A stretch of DNA of 64,000 nt from Pyropia haitanensis (lineage: Eukaryota; Rhodophyta; Bangiophyceae; Bangiales; Bangiaceae), in the NCBI GenBank assembly GCA_008729055.1, contig SDUX01000004.1, forward strand, positions 4,666,559-4,730,558, read 5' to 3'. A program made the position numbers and the translations under genes. Positions 18,810 to 32,137 of the stretch are shown piece after piece. Below the pieces are notes generated by a model. The model saw only the letters and a program-made list of their open reading frames with translations. It had not been told where the DNA came from and ran no database searches. How positions within the stretch are numbered: position 1 is the stretch's first letter; every line of letters begins with the position of its first letter.

Positions 18810-21800
18810 ATGAGCACGGGCCCGCAGGAGGCCACCCGCCGGATCCATGAGCTCACCGCTGCGGGCGTGCCGTTCTCGGACCCCCGCTGCGAGGAGCTCC
18901 TACGGTACCTGCGGGGCGTGTCCCCGGCGGTGGCCACGACTACCCCATCGGCACCGGCCGTCCATCCCCAGTTTTTGCCCCACCCGGCGGGCCCATCGTC
19001 GCGGGACCCGTCGCCGTCTTTTGGCGGTGCGGGGGCCTATGGTGGTGGTGAGGACGGCGCCGGTGCTGCGGCCCCGCTGGGCATGCCGCCAGACGTTTCT
19101 GGTGGTGGCGGTGGCAGCGGCAGCGGCGGCGGGGTGGCGGCGGATTTTTGGGGCGCCATGTCCCTGGCGCTGCCGTCGTCGGACGGCCTTGCCTTCCTCC
19201 CACCCGTCTCTACCCAATCTGCGGGGATGGGCGCGGCTGGCGGGAGAGGCGGTTACGCGTCGGCGCCGGCCTATGCAGCCAGTGGGGATGGCTACCCGGC
19301 GGCATCTCAGGGCTACGTCGGTGGCAGCGAGCCTGCTGACGGCGGCGCGGGAGGGGCATCCATACAGGGAGGCCATGCCTTTGGACTGGATGCGCCTGCG
19401 TCTGGTGGGGGTGGCAGCCTGACGGAGGCGGCGGACACGCCTTTTGGCGTCGGCTGGGCGCAGCAGCCGCCAGCACAGCATGCGCAGCAAGTACAACAAG
19501 CGCAGCCCGTGCAGCAGCAGCAGCAGCAGGAGCAACGGAAGGAGTCCTCGGCTGCACACTACGTGCCTCCACCTCGGTCGTCGATGGGTCTTCCGCTCGG
19601 CGGGGAGCTGTACCCCGATTATTCCGACACCAGGTATGGTGGTATCAGTGGTGGCGGCAGCGGCCGCGGCGGCGGTGACGGCAGCGGTGCTACGGGAGGC
19701 GATGCGTGGACGCCCAGTCACAGTGGCGGCTTCTCGGCCCCGATGGGTGGCTCCGCTGGGCAGGCAGCGACGGGGTACGAGGCTGATGGGCGTATCAACT
19801 TGAGCAGACCTCCGGCCAGCGGTTATGCGCCTCAGCAGTGTGTTGCGTACCCGTCGCATCAGGTGCAACAGCAGGAGCATCAACAAGAACAGCAGCGGCG
19901 GCAGCAACAGCACTTGCAGCTCCAGTTGCAGCGGCAGCAGCAGCAGCAGCAGCGACAAGAATTGAATCAGCAGCAGGAACAACTGCAGCGGGAACAGCAG
20001 CAGCAGCGGATGGAGCTGGCACACCAGCGGCAACAACAGCGACTGGAACAGCAACAGCAACACTACCAGGAACAGCGCCAGCACCAGCAGTTTCAACAGC
20101 AAGCAAAGCAGCAGGGCAATCCCCAGCAGCAAGGTACTCAGCCGTGGGCTCAACCGCTTGCTGCGTCGTCCACGACGCAGCTGGACGCTACCTTCCAACA
20201 GTCGTGGCGCTCGCCGTCCGACGCACCACGCATGCCGCCAGCGTCGTCCGCTCCGGCACATGCACTGCCACCGTCATTGCAGAGTAACTTCCCTTCGAAG
20301 CCGCCCACCATCGCGCCGCGCTCGGCGACGCCCTCGGAGATGTCCCGTGGGCTGGAGGCCGCAAGCCCTGCTGCCACTATAGCTGAGACACCAAGACCTG
20401 TAAGACAGGGTGCTGTTGGCGGTGGCGGCGGTGGTGGTGCTACACCCCGGTCGGGCACCCCGTCAGCGGCCAGACGGCCACCCGGCCCCAGCAGCCCGTC
20501 GGTCGGGAGTGGTGGCGACTCGCTGCCTGTGGCGGCTACGTCGAAGCCTGCGCTGCCACCCAATACGGCGACCTCCTTTGGTGGCATTCACATTAGCGAA
20601 ATCCTTCGAGAAGGGGAGCTGCGGACGGACGTGTCACGGTCGGCGCTGCTGTCGCGGGCTCGGCGGCTGAGGGCAAGCCGCGCCAAGGCGGCGATCAAGA
20701 AGTCGGCCGCGGCCACGGTGCTGCAGGCGCAACCAGAGCGATCCCTGGGCCAGCCACCACCGCATGCTAGGGAGCCCAGCCAAGGCAGCGAAGCTCGACC
20801 TAGATCGCTGGGCGCACCGGCATCTGCTGGTTTTGTTACAGGTCAAGTGGACCAGTTGCGCACTGCGACTTACGGACAGGTGTTGCCGCCGCCACCGTCT
20901 GGTTCGCCGCGGCCTCAAGCGCTTGGTGCGGCGCCTGATGCGCCAGCGCACGATCACCTGGGGGATGACGGTCGGCGTAGGGATCAACCGAGCTCGCTGC
21001 CACCTGCGGGACACGCGCCCGTCAACAGAGGTAGTGAATTGCCCCCCTCCTGGTCACACGACCCGCAGCAGCAGTTTATGCACGGGCAGGACGCCGACGG
21101 AGGGCACTTGTCTGTTCTTGCTCAACCGCAGCAGCAGCAGCGAGCAGTATCGAGTGCTCTTCACGAAGAGCCAGCTGGGTCGCAAGGGCTTCCCGCAAGC
21201 TCGGCTCTGGACTTGTCGGAACCGCTGCGGCTGATGCGGCAGGACCAAGGCCAGCAACAGTGGCGGCCGCAACAGCCACCTGGGGTCGCGTCATACGACC
21301 AGCATCATGGCGGCCTGTACCCGGGTCAGGAGCGCCTGCAGCCGCCTTTGGAACAGGTGCGAGCAGAGCCCGCTTTTACGCAAGACGGCGGTCCGTCCTC
21401 TCATGCGATGACCTTTGCGGACCAACTGCCGTTTGGAAACCCATCGCCTGGAAGCCGCGCACCTCCTCTGCCGCAGCCCTCTGCAGCTGCCGTGGCATCG
21501 GAGCAGCAGCCGGAGCCGCCGTCGGGGCCGCCGTCGAGGCCCCTGAAGACTACCAAGTCGTCCAAGGCGGGAAAGCAGTCCGGTGGCCCAAAAGCTGGAG
21601 CTCAGGCTGCGCGGGCTTTGCCATCAAAGGACGGCAAGCAAGCGAGGCCATCCAAAGCGAAATCATCGAAGCCTGCCAAGCATTCGAAGCAGGCCAAGGT
21701 GTCGGCACCTCAACAGCCTGCGCCGCGTAAGGCTGACCAGCCTATGGAGGCTTCCAAACCGGCGGACACGGCGTCCAAGTCGCCGTTGTCTCGTCAGCAG

Positions 21801-24800
21801 CTGGCTGTTGGGGCGTCTCGCGACCAAAGCGGGGGGCTGCGGCCTCTGGCGCCTGCGCCACCGGCTGATCAGGGTTCTGACCCTGCTGCGCATCTACAGA
21901 CTTCGCTCGCCATGTCTCCTGGAACAGGGCAGGGCGTGGCGCCTCCATTTTCGGCACCACTGGACTCTTTTCTCCAAGGGCCGCCCGCGACGGCAGCGCA
22001 TCAAGCGGCGCAGGGTGTGGCTTTTTTGGGGGCCTACCCTGGACATCAGGCTGGGCTTGGCGGCATGGGCAAGCGTGACTCTGTTGCTGCACCGGTGCAA
22101 CAACAGTTTGCTGTGACGGCGCCTAACGCGGCTACCATGGCCACCCAGGACGGCCTCACGCCCGAGCAACGGCACTATCAGCAGCTATTCTTGCTGCAGC
22201 AGTACGATCTTCATCGGCGGCAACAGCAGCTGCTGCTATCCCAGCAGCAACAACAAGCCGCCGTGGCGTCGGCGCAACTGGGTGCATCTCAGCGTCAACC
22301 TCGGGTGGAGACCCGTTCTACCGTTGCACAGCAGGCGGCGACAGGGTCCCTTGCTACGCTCCCGTTTGGGGGCAGTGCTTCGGGCGCGTCCCGAGCTCCG
22401 TCACAGGGGGAACGTCCGTTGGTTTTCCCCGTTACCCCACCTTTGTTAACGACTGGCGGCCATGAGCAGCAGCGTGTGCGGCAGCAGCAGCTGGAGATGC
22501 TGCGCCAAATCCAGCAGCAGCAGGCACTGCAGCAGCAATTACGGCAGCGGGAGCAGCGGATGCAGGTTGACGTGGGGGGGGGCGCTCCCCCATCAGACGG
22601 AACGATGGGGCACATGGAGCAGTTGGCGGCCTTGGGCACGCAGTCGTCGTCGCAAGCGGACCATCCGCCTTTGGATGCCAAGCCGCCGCATGAGTCGCGG
22701 GGCGCGGAACAGCACCAGCGGGTGCAGCCACAGCAGCAGGTGCACCAGCACGAGGATCAACCGCAGCCGCAGCAGCCGCATCAGGGACAGATGCAGCAGC
22801 AGAAGCCGCAGCCGCTGCCGCAACAGCAACAGCATCAGCATCAGCAACAGCAGCAGCAGCAGCAGCAGCCGCAGCAGCAGCAGCAGTTTGCTCTCTTCAT
22901 GCAGCAGCAGCAAGCTCTCTCCGGCGGTGTACAGTTGTCGATGCAGGACCGACCACGAGATCAAGCAACTGGGGCCTACGCTGCGCCGACCCGGACTCGA
23001 GATGCGGCCGATGCTCAGCTGCGACAGGAGCCGCTGCGTCTACAGCAGCAGCGCGCCCGTCTGGACGAGCAGCGGAAGCGGATGTTGGAGGAGGAGCGCG
23101 TGCAGAGCAATGCGGAACGTCAGCGGCAGCATCTGCAACAACAACGTGAGCAGCAGCGACTGCGCGATGAGGAGCGCCATTTGGCCGAACAGTATGAGCA
23201 GCGTGGCGCGCAGCCGCTGCGGGAGCGGGAGACCGCTCTGCTGCTCGACGTAGGACAGCGGGAGGAGGCGACTGCAGGCGCTCGTCAGCAACCAGATGGC
23301 GTCGCGCTGCCTGGCTCTGCGCCCCAGTCAGGCCAGCCTCGACAGTGGGACGGTGGGGAGTCGACTGCTCCTCTGTCCCCGTCGCTGGCCATGCAGCCGC
23401 ATCCTGCGTCACAAGGGGGCTCTGACGGTGCTTCTCAGCAGCAGCGGTTTGTGCCTCTGCAGGCTACTTCCGCGCGGCCAGTGTCGTCGGCACGGCCGCC
23501 GACTGCGGCTTCTGGAGATGCCCGCCGTGGGGTCCCCCCTTCTCAACCGTCACAGTCCAAGAAACGCGCGGGTGTCGCTTCGCGACGTCCGCCTGCTGCC
23601 CATGACAGATTAGCTGGCCGGCCGGCCGCGTCTGGACAGCTGCCTGTGGCTGCTCTGGGTGCTCGACCGCGTCCCGAGTCGTCGCTAGCGGCCGGTGCAC
23701 CCCCCGCCGCGATGGGACAGGCGCGTGGCAAGGATCCTCTAGGCACCCCCCCTCACGGGATGCCAGAGGCGTTGAAGGAGGTGCGGCCTACGCCTCCACA
23801 GTTGACGCTGTCGCAAATTGCGGCATTGATTGCCGAGGCAGAGAAGACACCCAACTTCCAGTTGCTGCTGGCGGAGCGGGAACAGCAAGTGCTGGAGCGC
23901 ATCTTTCTTCGTATGGCCGAGCTCCAGCATCTCTCCGTCGAGCTCCCTGAACACATTCGCCGGCGAGCAGTCATGGAGCTGAAACAGCTCCAGTTGATTG
24001 CACTGCAGCGGTCCGTGCGGGCGTCGGTGACCTCCCAGGCGAAGCGGCTGGTGCTGTCTCAACACGCATCCTATGGGCCGACGCAAACGGAGCTTTTGGC
24101 GGCTATTGCACCCGCCGCGGCGTTAGTGCCACTGCCATCCGTTCTGTGGGTTAAGGGTGGAGTGCCAGCTGGCGTAGGCAACTCCCATCATTCAGAGCCG
24201 TCCCACTTTGGTCCCGCTTTGGGGCTGTCTGCTAGCCACTCACACGAAGCTGCGTTTGGGTGCCGCCAGCTGGTGGTAGGAGCCGATTCGCATCAGCGTC
24301 TCCGGCGGGAGCACCAGGTGGTACACCGCCAGCAAATCTCGTCCTTTCTCTCGCGGCTCGTGGGAGAGCACTACATCGAGTTCCGGGACCACCAAGACGC
24401 CAAGCGGGCGCACCAGCGGCGGCTGCTCAAGGACATGGAGCGGTGGCACCGGGATCGAGCGCGGGAGGAGGAGCGCCGTCGAAAGCGGATGCAGCAGGAG
24501 CGTCTGCGTGCGCTACGCAACAACGACGAGGAGGAGTACCTACAGCTGTTGCAGGACACGAAGAACACCCGCCTCATGCAGTTGTTGCGGCAGACTGACG
24601 AGTACTTGCGCAACATTGGGGCGCAGGTGGAGCGTCAAAAGCGGACGGCTCAAGAGGAGGACGGCGCCGCGGGCGGGGATGACGCGGAGTCTGTCGGCGC
24701 GGGCGGCGATGCAGACCATGAGGACGACTCGCTGGGTGCGCTCAAGCGGCGGCGGGAGCGATATTACACCATCTCTCACTCCATCAAGGAGACTGTGCAC

Positions 24801-27800
24801 CAGCCCAAGTGCCTGGTTGGGGGGACGCTCAAGCCGTACCAGCTCGAAGGCCTTTCTTGGCTGGTGTCGCTGTACAACAACAATCTCAACGGCATCCTTG
24901 CAGACGAGATGGGTCTCGGTAAGACCATCCAGACGCTTGCGCTGATCACCTACCTCGTTGAGGTCAAGCGCATCAACGGGCCCTTTCTGGTTATTGTGCC
25001 GTTGTCTACCATGTCGAACTGGGTGCGAGAGCTGGAGCGGTGGGCTCCCGCCTTGCGGAAGGTGGTGTACCGAGGTGACCCAGCGACTCGTCGGCGCAAG
25101 GCTGCGACGGAGATGGCACCTGGCTCCTTTCAGGTTGTTCTTACCACCTATGAATTCGTGGTGCGAGACAAGAACGTGCTTGGCCGCATTCACTGGCGGT
25201 ACATTATCATTGACGAGGGTCACCGGATGAAGAATGCCGACTGCAAGCTGGCCATGACTCTCGGCGTCAAGTACACGTCGCGCCAGCGGTTGCTGCTGAC
25301 TGGTACGCCGTTGCAGAACAACCTAACTGAGCTGTGGGCGCTGCTCAACTTCCTGCTGCCGACCATCTTCTCGTCGTCGGACAACTTCGAGACGTGGTTT
25401 TCTGCCCCCTTCCAGGCGTCATCTCTGGGCAGCAACGCGGAGCTGAACGAGGAGGAGACGCTGCTTGTGATCAACCGGCTGCACCAGGTGCTTCGCCCCT
25501 TTCTGCTGCGGCGGCTTAAGACTGATGTGGAGAAGCAGCTCCCCGAGAAGGTTGAGTCAGTTCTACGCTGCGAGATTTCCGTGTGGCAGAAGGTGCTGTA
25601 CCGGCAGGTGCTGAACCGGTTGGGCATCGCGGCGGGTGATGGCGTACCCGTCCGCTCTTTCAACAACACGGTCATGCAGCTGAAGAAGATTTGCAACCAC
25701 CCCTTTTTGTTCTATGATCAGGAGTCTCTGCAGGCACTGCCCGAAGAGGCGCTCATCCGGGCGTCGGGTAAGTTTGAGCTCCTCCACCGCACCCTGCGCA
25801 AGCTGCAGGCGACGGGCCACCGGACGTTAATCTTTTCGCAAATGACGTCGGCGCTCGACTACTTGGAGACCTTTCTTGAGTCGGTTGGCATCCGCTATCT
25901 GCGTCTGGACGGGATGACCAAGTGCGATGACCGGCAGGAGATGCTCGAGGATTTCAACTCGGCGACGTCTCCCTACTCGTGCTTCCTGCTGTCCACCCGC
26001 GCGGGTGGGCTGGGCCTCAACCTGCAGACAGCGGATACGGTGGTTATTTTTGACAGTGACTGGAACCCGCAGGTACGTTGGCTGTCGTTGCTCTTGAGTG
26101 CTTTTCATTGTTCCTACTCATGTGTATGTCATGTCGATATTCGGTAGCATGCGCGTATCTCTCTGCCTTGAGATGAAGTACGACGCCTTACTCGCCGATG
26201 GTGGTGCACCTGACCGGCTTTTTCCCGGAGCGAGTGTTGGTGACTGTTGTTCAGATGGACCTACAAGCACAAGACCGCGCCCACAGAATTGGACAGACCA
26301 AGGTCGTGCGCGTCTTCCGGCTCATATGCTCGGGGACGATTGAGGTGAAGATCCTGGAAGCAGCCAGCCGGAAGCTGCAGATGGACTCACAGATTATCCA
26401 GGCCGGGCAGTTCAATAACAAGAGCTCTGAAACAGACCGCACGCGAATGCTGAAGCAGGTGCTCCGGGCGCCCCGAGACGCCGACGACGACCTCAACGAC
26501 GCGGGGGACGTGCCCGATGACGAGGACATCAACCGGCTTCTGTGCCGGTCCGAGGAGGAGTTTGCGCTCTTCCAAAAGATGGACGCGGATGACCTTGTGG
26601 CGCGCTCGGCGGCCGCCATCGCGGCAGTCGATGCGGGCAAGTCCCCATCGTCGACGACGCGCTTGATGCGGGATGAGCACGAGCTCCCAGAGTGGGTGAT
26701 GGCACCGGACACGGCGCGCAAGTCGGTGAGCGAGCTGGACGACCAGTTTATGCAATCGCATGGCCGGGGTCGGCGCAAGCGGAAGCCCGTGGTGTACTCG
26801 GACGGGGTTACAGAGCGAGAGTGGACGTCGGCCATTGAGCGCGGTGGTGACCCCTCCGAGGTGCTGGCCCGTAAGCAGCGACGTGCCAAGTCTCGGCGGC
26901 TGCAGTACGAGGCCAGTCCGTCGCCGTCGCCGTCCCGGTCGGAGAGTGAGTCAGCGCCAGACGTGCACGCAAGTCTCCGTGTTCAAGCAGACTTGTCATC
27001 ATCGAGTGATGACGCGCCTCGAGACGACGAGCGGGATCTCGACTTTAAGGATCACCGCCGTGGCCGCGGTGGCAAAGACAAGGCAGCCGGCCGAGGTCGC
27101 AAGTCTTTGTCTGCTGCCGCAGCTGGTGTCGCCGGCTCAGCGAGTGGACGGACAACGGGCAGCAAAGCAGCCAAGGAAACCGGGGGACCTCCGCGTGCTG
27201 CACCTGGGATGGACGACTCCACGCAGGCAGCTATTGCTGCTGCAATTCGCCTCCGTAACTATGGCCTTGATGAGAGTGACCAGGGAGATGGGGACGCCGG
27301 AAAGGGTGCCGAGTGGGTTGGCAGCGGCGGTACCAGCGATTCGGATGGTGTTGTTGTGCGGGTCGGCACCAAGCGGCGTCGCGGACGCCGACGGTCCCAG
27401 GACGAGGCCGACGTGACCTGCCGGCCATTGCAAGCGCGCAGCGGGAGTGGGAGTGGCCGTCGGCGATCGGGGTCTGTGTCTTTCGGGCTGCCGGCCCTGG
27501 AGATGGCGCGCAGCGGTGCGGTGCGTAGCAAGTCTGCAAAGGTTGGAACGGACGAGGAGGCGGATAAGCACGTGTTGGCGGGAGAGCACAACGCTGGAGG
27601 ACCAAGTTACGGGGACGGTTCGGATGGCAGTGGCGGGCTGGCCAATAGCGCCGCTCAACCTGGGCGGGTAGTGAGCTCGGGGGAGGTGGCGTCTGATGCA
27701 GATGCCCCGCAGCCAAGTGAGGGCGAGGTGGACTCCCGCGCCACCCACAGCGCCGGCGGCGACCTCGCGACGTGCCCTGATGCCACGGGTGGGTCAGCCC

Positions 27801-29122
27801 GGCCGCCAGCGGTTGGGGATGTCTCTGGCGACGCGGCGGACCGGGGCGCCACGCCCGCTTCCCCCCGGCGTACCACCAATCCTGACCTAAGCGAAGGCGA
27901 GGTGTCGGAGGTGGAGAGTGGGGAAATTGCTGAAGGCTTCTCCCGCAACCGGAACGTCGACACCTCGGGTGCTCTCACCGACAGGGCCCCTTCCGTGCTG
28001 CTGCTAGCCGACGCAGTCGTCGGGCCGACGCGTGGCGGCGGCGGCGGTGGAGACGAAGAGGAATCTCTCGACGTGCGGCGGCCGCGGCGGCGCAGCAACT
28101 CGGTAGCCTCGGCTGTGGCCTCGATGAGCGATGGGGAAGTGGTGCCGGACTGGGCGGACACGGGGGACCTGTCTGGTGCTGACGCCCCTGGGGTCTCTGC
28201 GGCGGGTGCTAGCAGCAGCGAGGCCAGCGAGGGTGAAGTGGTTGGCGTTGGCGGAGGCGTGTTGAGTCCGGCGCTCCCGACCGAGGCGGTGCGCGTGGGT
28301 GGGTTGGCCGGCCGCCGCGTTCCTCTGGGCACTGTCCCAGCGGCTGGTGCCGCGGCGGTGTCGACGACGGTGGATCGTGGCCTTGGCGTCAGTGTGGCGC
28401 CGCCGCCCGACGCGGCGCAGTCGTTGCCGACGGACGTTGGTGTATCTGCCGGGTCTGGCGGTCCCACCGAGTCGACCAGTGGCGCGGACGCCGCCGCCGT
28501 GGGCCTCACGTCCTCAGCGGCAGACACGGCAGCGGCTGTCGCTGCAATGGCCGCCGCCGCCCGTGCGGTGGCGGAGCACGGTGCCCTCACCGCCGCGTCG
28601 ACTGGCAGAAACGACGACGGTCGTGACGAGGATGGCAATGACGTCGCGGACCACTGCGGTGACGCCGCAGACGCTTGGGAGGGCGGCGCCGCCCCCTCTG
28701 CTGCTGACGATGGTAAGGGCTCGGCGCCGGTGGCGCCGCCGTCTCCCACCCCGCGACCCACGGCGGTGCCAGTCTCATCGCCGCGCCGCGGGGGCGCCGG
28801 GGATAGCCCGCGGCCGCCCCCACGGCGCACGTCCCGCCGGTCCTCTGGCGCCAGCAGCGTCGCCGCGGCGCCGTCGACAGCAACGCCGTCGCCGGGCGCC
28901 GCCGCTGCGGCCGCCGGCCGGGGTACCCGTCACCGGGCGGGCGCCGCCGCGACGGCGGCGGCCGTCGCTGCGAGCCCGTCGGCGGCAGCGGCGGGTCCAT
29001 CGTCTGGGGGGGGCACCGCCGCGAAGGGGTCCGCGGGGGGAGCGGCGGAGGCGGGGGCGTCTCCTAAGGCGGCAGCCCGTCGCGCGCGTCGTCGGTCGCG
29101 GAAGAAATCCATCTGGCTTTGA
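18810..29122 (+). CDS. BRM: BRM/SMARCA-type SNF2 chromatin-remodelling ATPase
   Basis: Exons 18810-26072 and 26255-29122 encode about 3376 residues. The intron (182 bp, CAG|GTACG...TTGTTCAG) lies between helicase motifs V and VI, phase 0. Residues ~230-1600 are Gln/Pro/Ser-rich with polyglutamine. Then come a pre-HSA helix ([20 protein letters not shown]), an HSA region around residues 1826-1895 ([20 protein letters not shown]), the SNF2 ATPase with DEMGLGKT (2032-2039) and DEGH (2135-2138), helicase C ([15 protein letters not shown], then [15 protein letters not shown]), a SnAC domain (~2450-2520, [20 protein letters not shown]), and [20 protein letters not shown] as in BRG1/BRM. The SWI/SNF motor uses ATP to move nucleosomes. 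The last ~700 residues are Ser/Gly/Ala-rich, and I see no C-terminal bromodomain, unlike yeast Snf2 or animal BRG1. The ATG at 18810 is chosen because it follows an acceptor-like CCCGCAG; upstream in-frame codons have no ATG. Confidence 0.93.
19860..20115 (+). repeat. CAG/CAA polyglutamine-coding tract 1
   Basis: Mixed CAG/CAA codons encode a Gln-dense region interspersed with Arg, Glu, Leu and His in the BRM N-terminus. The mixed codons make it less slippage-prone than pure CAG. Confidence 0.85.
22700..22910 (+). repeat. CAG/CAA polyglutamine-coding tract 2
   Basis: The longest Gln tract of the BRM-like protein. A run of CAG codons around 22845-22888 is broken by one CCG. Confidence 0.85.
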
Positions 29123-30016
29123 GGGGCTGGCAGGGCGGTGGTAGAGTGAGCGAGACAGCCGTCCGCAACTGCGGCGCGCTTGCAGGGACGGTTGCTTTGG
29201 ACATGTCTTGTTCTTGGGAGGCATGGCTGTGGCGCGGGGCGTTTTTTTTTTGCGCACTGTTGGGTGTGATGAGGGCGTTATGGTTGTGTTGCTTCTTCGC
29301 CGTTTCTGGTGGTGCTCCGTGCTCACGTGCCAAGTTTCGTGCTCCCCGTTCTATCCTCAACTGTACACGCAGTTCAGAGCCACGATGATGCCCGTCGCCG
29401 GCCAGAGGGCATGCGGTAGGAAAAGAGCCGCAGGTGGCTCCAATGACGAACACACTTGTCAGACGCGTGGTACTGTTTGCTGTACAAAGGCAACGGCACA
29501 GCATCCAGTGGCAGCTGGCCTCGTCAGCATGTAAAGCCGTGTGCAGCCGCGATTACTCAACTGGAGAAAGGAACAAAAATGCGATGATCTAAAGAAGGAA
29601 CCGTACCACCCGCAGACAGCCAGCCAAGCCACTTCGGTGAACGACGGGCGCTCGCGCACTGGGCGCTCGCGCGCCAATCGCGGCTCACGCATACATGCGA
29701 GGCAGCGGAGGTGTCCAGTGTCGTGCCATAAGTGTGCAAGGCAGCAGCAAGTCTGCAGAGTACACCCACATGTACTCGAGCGGTCCGCATACCATGGACA
29801 CCCACACGCTTCACACCAAACCAACAGTTGAAGGAAAGACACAGCAGAAGAAAAACAAGCGCGAGGAGAAAAAAGATGGGAATAGGGAAGGAAAACAATA
29901 GAGTGGGAAGCGAGGAAAAGAGGACCCCTTTCTTACGTACGACAGGACAAGACACAGACACAGCGCAACCAGCAAATCCAACACGACCAGCCGACTATGC
30001 ACGCAAGAGCAACGGC
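29123..30016. other. Convergent intergenic region between BRM and PP2A
   Basis: AT-richer than the genes, with T-rich and A-rich stretches (for example 29243-29251 and 29850-29900) suited to 3' UTRs on both strands. No gene is seen. Confidence 0.5.
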
Positions 30017-31405
30017 TCACAAGAAGTAATCTGGCGTCTTCTTTGTGACATGGTCTTCGCCGCGGCGGGGGGCGGGGTCAAACTGCAAGAAGGTGTAGTT
30101 CCGCTGCTCGTCCAACTCCATGATGGCAGCTTGGTTTCCGCACCGGTAGCACTGCAAAGAGAAGAACAAGAGGATACAGAGTAGAGGGACGAAGACGAGC
30201 AACAACAGACGTCAACATGCAATCATCAGTAGACACAGACAGACCACGCGTACGATACACGACCCCCGTCTCCCGTCAATAGGCGCTCACACACAGGATG
30301 AAGAGGCGTCGATGTCAACTAGCAGCTGAACAAAATAGTCATAGGTGACGAGGAGGAAAAGACAAACAAAATGGCGGCAGGACCGGAGAACGAGCAAGAG
30401 AGAAGACCGTGCCAGACAAAAGATCAGTAAACGTACGTAGTTGGGTGCAGAAAAAATGGTGACCACATTCCGGTCATGACACCAGTTGTACCCCTCCATG
30501 ACGAGTTGATGTGCTCTGGCGATCAGAGTCACGTTGTTCGTGTGGTTGAACTGGTCAGAGATGTCGTTGCCAAAGGTGTAGCCAGCCCCGCGTGGGGAGA
30601 TGCCCCAGCCGCACCGGTCGTCGGGGTCCGACCAAAGCAGGTCGCACATGGGGCCCTCGTGCGGCACCTCCTGGACACGATCCAGCGCCCGAATCTGGTC
30701 CAGCGTGTCAATCGACGGCGACAGTCCGCCATGGAGACAAAAGATGGTGTTCTCCACCAACGCCGTCAGGGGCAGGTAGTCAAACATGTCGGTGAAGTTC
30801 TTCCACACGTTCGCGTTGCCATACTTGCGCAGGCACTCGTCGTAGAAGCCGTACACCTGGGTGATTTGCCGCGACTCGTGGTTGCCACGCAGGATGGTCA
30901 CACGATGCGGGTACCGCACCTTGAGGCACACCAGCGCCGTCACTGTTTCCACCGAGTAGTACCCGCGGTCCACATAGTCGCCCATGAAGAGATAGTTGGT
31001 GTCGGGGCAGGTGCCACCAATGCGAAACAGCTCCAAGAGGTCGTGAAACTGGCCATGAATGTCGCCACACACGGTCACAGGACAGGCAACCCCTTGCACG
31101 TTGGACTCTTCCATCAAGATCTCCCGGGCCTTATCACACAGCGTCTTGACCTCATCCTCGGACAGCGGCTTGCAGTTCTCCGACATGAGTTGGTCGAGGA
31201 AGCGGTCGAGGTCCCCATTTGTCAACGACACTGTCCCCGCACCCCCCGCCGCAGGTGCCGCCGCCCGGTCGGGTCCATTGCTCCCGTTGGCGGTTGCCAC
31301 CGCTGGGGAAGACGCCGCGCTCTCCGTCGTCGCCGTCGACACCCCCGACGTAGCAGCGGCGGTGCCGTCGCCGCCCCCAGCGTCTGCAGTGACGCCGGCC
31401 GCCAT
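30017..31405 (-). CDS. PP2Ac: Protein phosphatase 2A catalytic subunit
   Basis: Exons 31405-30437 and 30151-30017 encode 367 residues. The 285-bp intron has donor TAC|GTACGT and acceptor CTCTTTGCAG|TGC and lies inside SAPNY-CYRCGN. All phosphoprotein-phosphatase metal and catalytic motifs are present: GDIHGQ (114-119), GDYVDRG, RGNHESR, HGGLSPS, and [12 protein letters not shown] with SAPNY. The tail TPDYFL is the PP2A-specific C-terminus, whose leucine is carboxyl-methylated and whose tyrosine can be phosphorylated. This separates it from PP4 and PP6. PP2A is a Ser/Thr phosphatase working with A scaffold and B regulatory subunits. Against the usual ~309 residues it has an extra ~57-residue Ala/Gly/Ser-rich N-terminus. 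The start is the ATG closest to the conserved core; the frame stays open upstream but is Arg/Pro-biased. Confidence 0.96.
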
Positions 31406-32137
31406 CGTGGCGGTCGCAGCACCAGAACAGGGCCGCCCAGCCACCGCCCACACTAAACAGGGGGAGCCGTCGTGCTCACAAGCAAATGGACGACCCCAGC
31501 CCCAGCTCGGCGCACACACAAGGGCCACGCAGCTCGTGTGTGTGTCAGCGACGGATCGAGAGACACAGCCGAGACCCAACCGCGGCCGCCGCGCCCCCCT
31601 CGGCTCGCCCACCGCCACACCCAGCCGGCGGATCCACTAAATTCCACCGGCAGCCGCGGGGGGGGGCTCCCGCGCCGCGCAGCGGAGGCGGTGCAGCGCT
31701 TGCGCGCGCGCAGCGGGCGCACGCGTGGATGACGCGGACGCGACGGGGGGCGAGCCGCCGCCGCGAAGGACCGCGGACGCGACCAAGACTGCGGTGCGGA
31801 GGACACAATCGGCGAACGCGGGGAGCGCGGGGGGGACTTTGGCTTGCCAATAACGCGCCCCTGGGGGAGCAAAAAAAGGGGGTGGCGCTGGCAGTGTCGC
31901 AGCCGGTCATCAGAGAGGGGGACAGGCCCGCCGCCACTGGCTGGCCAAGCCTGTACGGCAGACAATTGTCAACATACGCGACTGTTGGACTTGCTTCGCG
32001 TGCTGTAAACTGCAAGTCAAGCAGGTGCGCCTGAGGCGAGAACACTTCTTCCCGCAGGTGACAAAACTCTGACCTTCCAACTTCTTCGCGACAGTCAATT
32101 AAGACGTAACTAACATCAATTATAGTAATGATGCGCC
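31406..32137. other. Intergenic, PP2A promoter side
   Basis: No gene is supported. It should contain the PP2A promoter (minus strand). An AT-richer patch at 31950-32130 abuts the left arm of the large inverted duplication. Confidence 0.45.
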
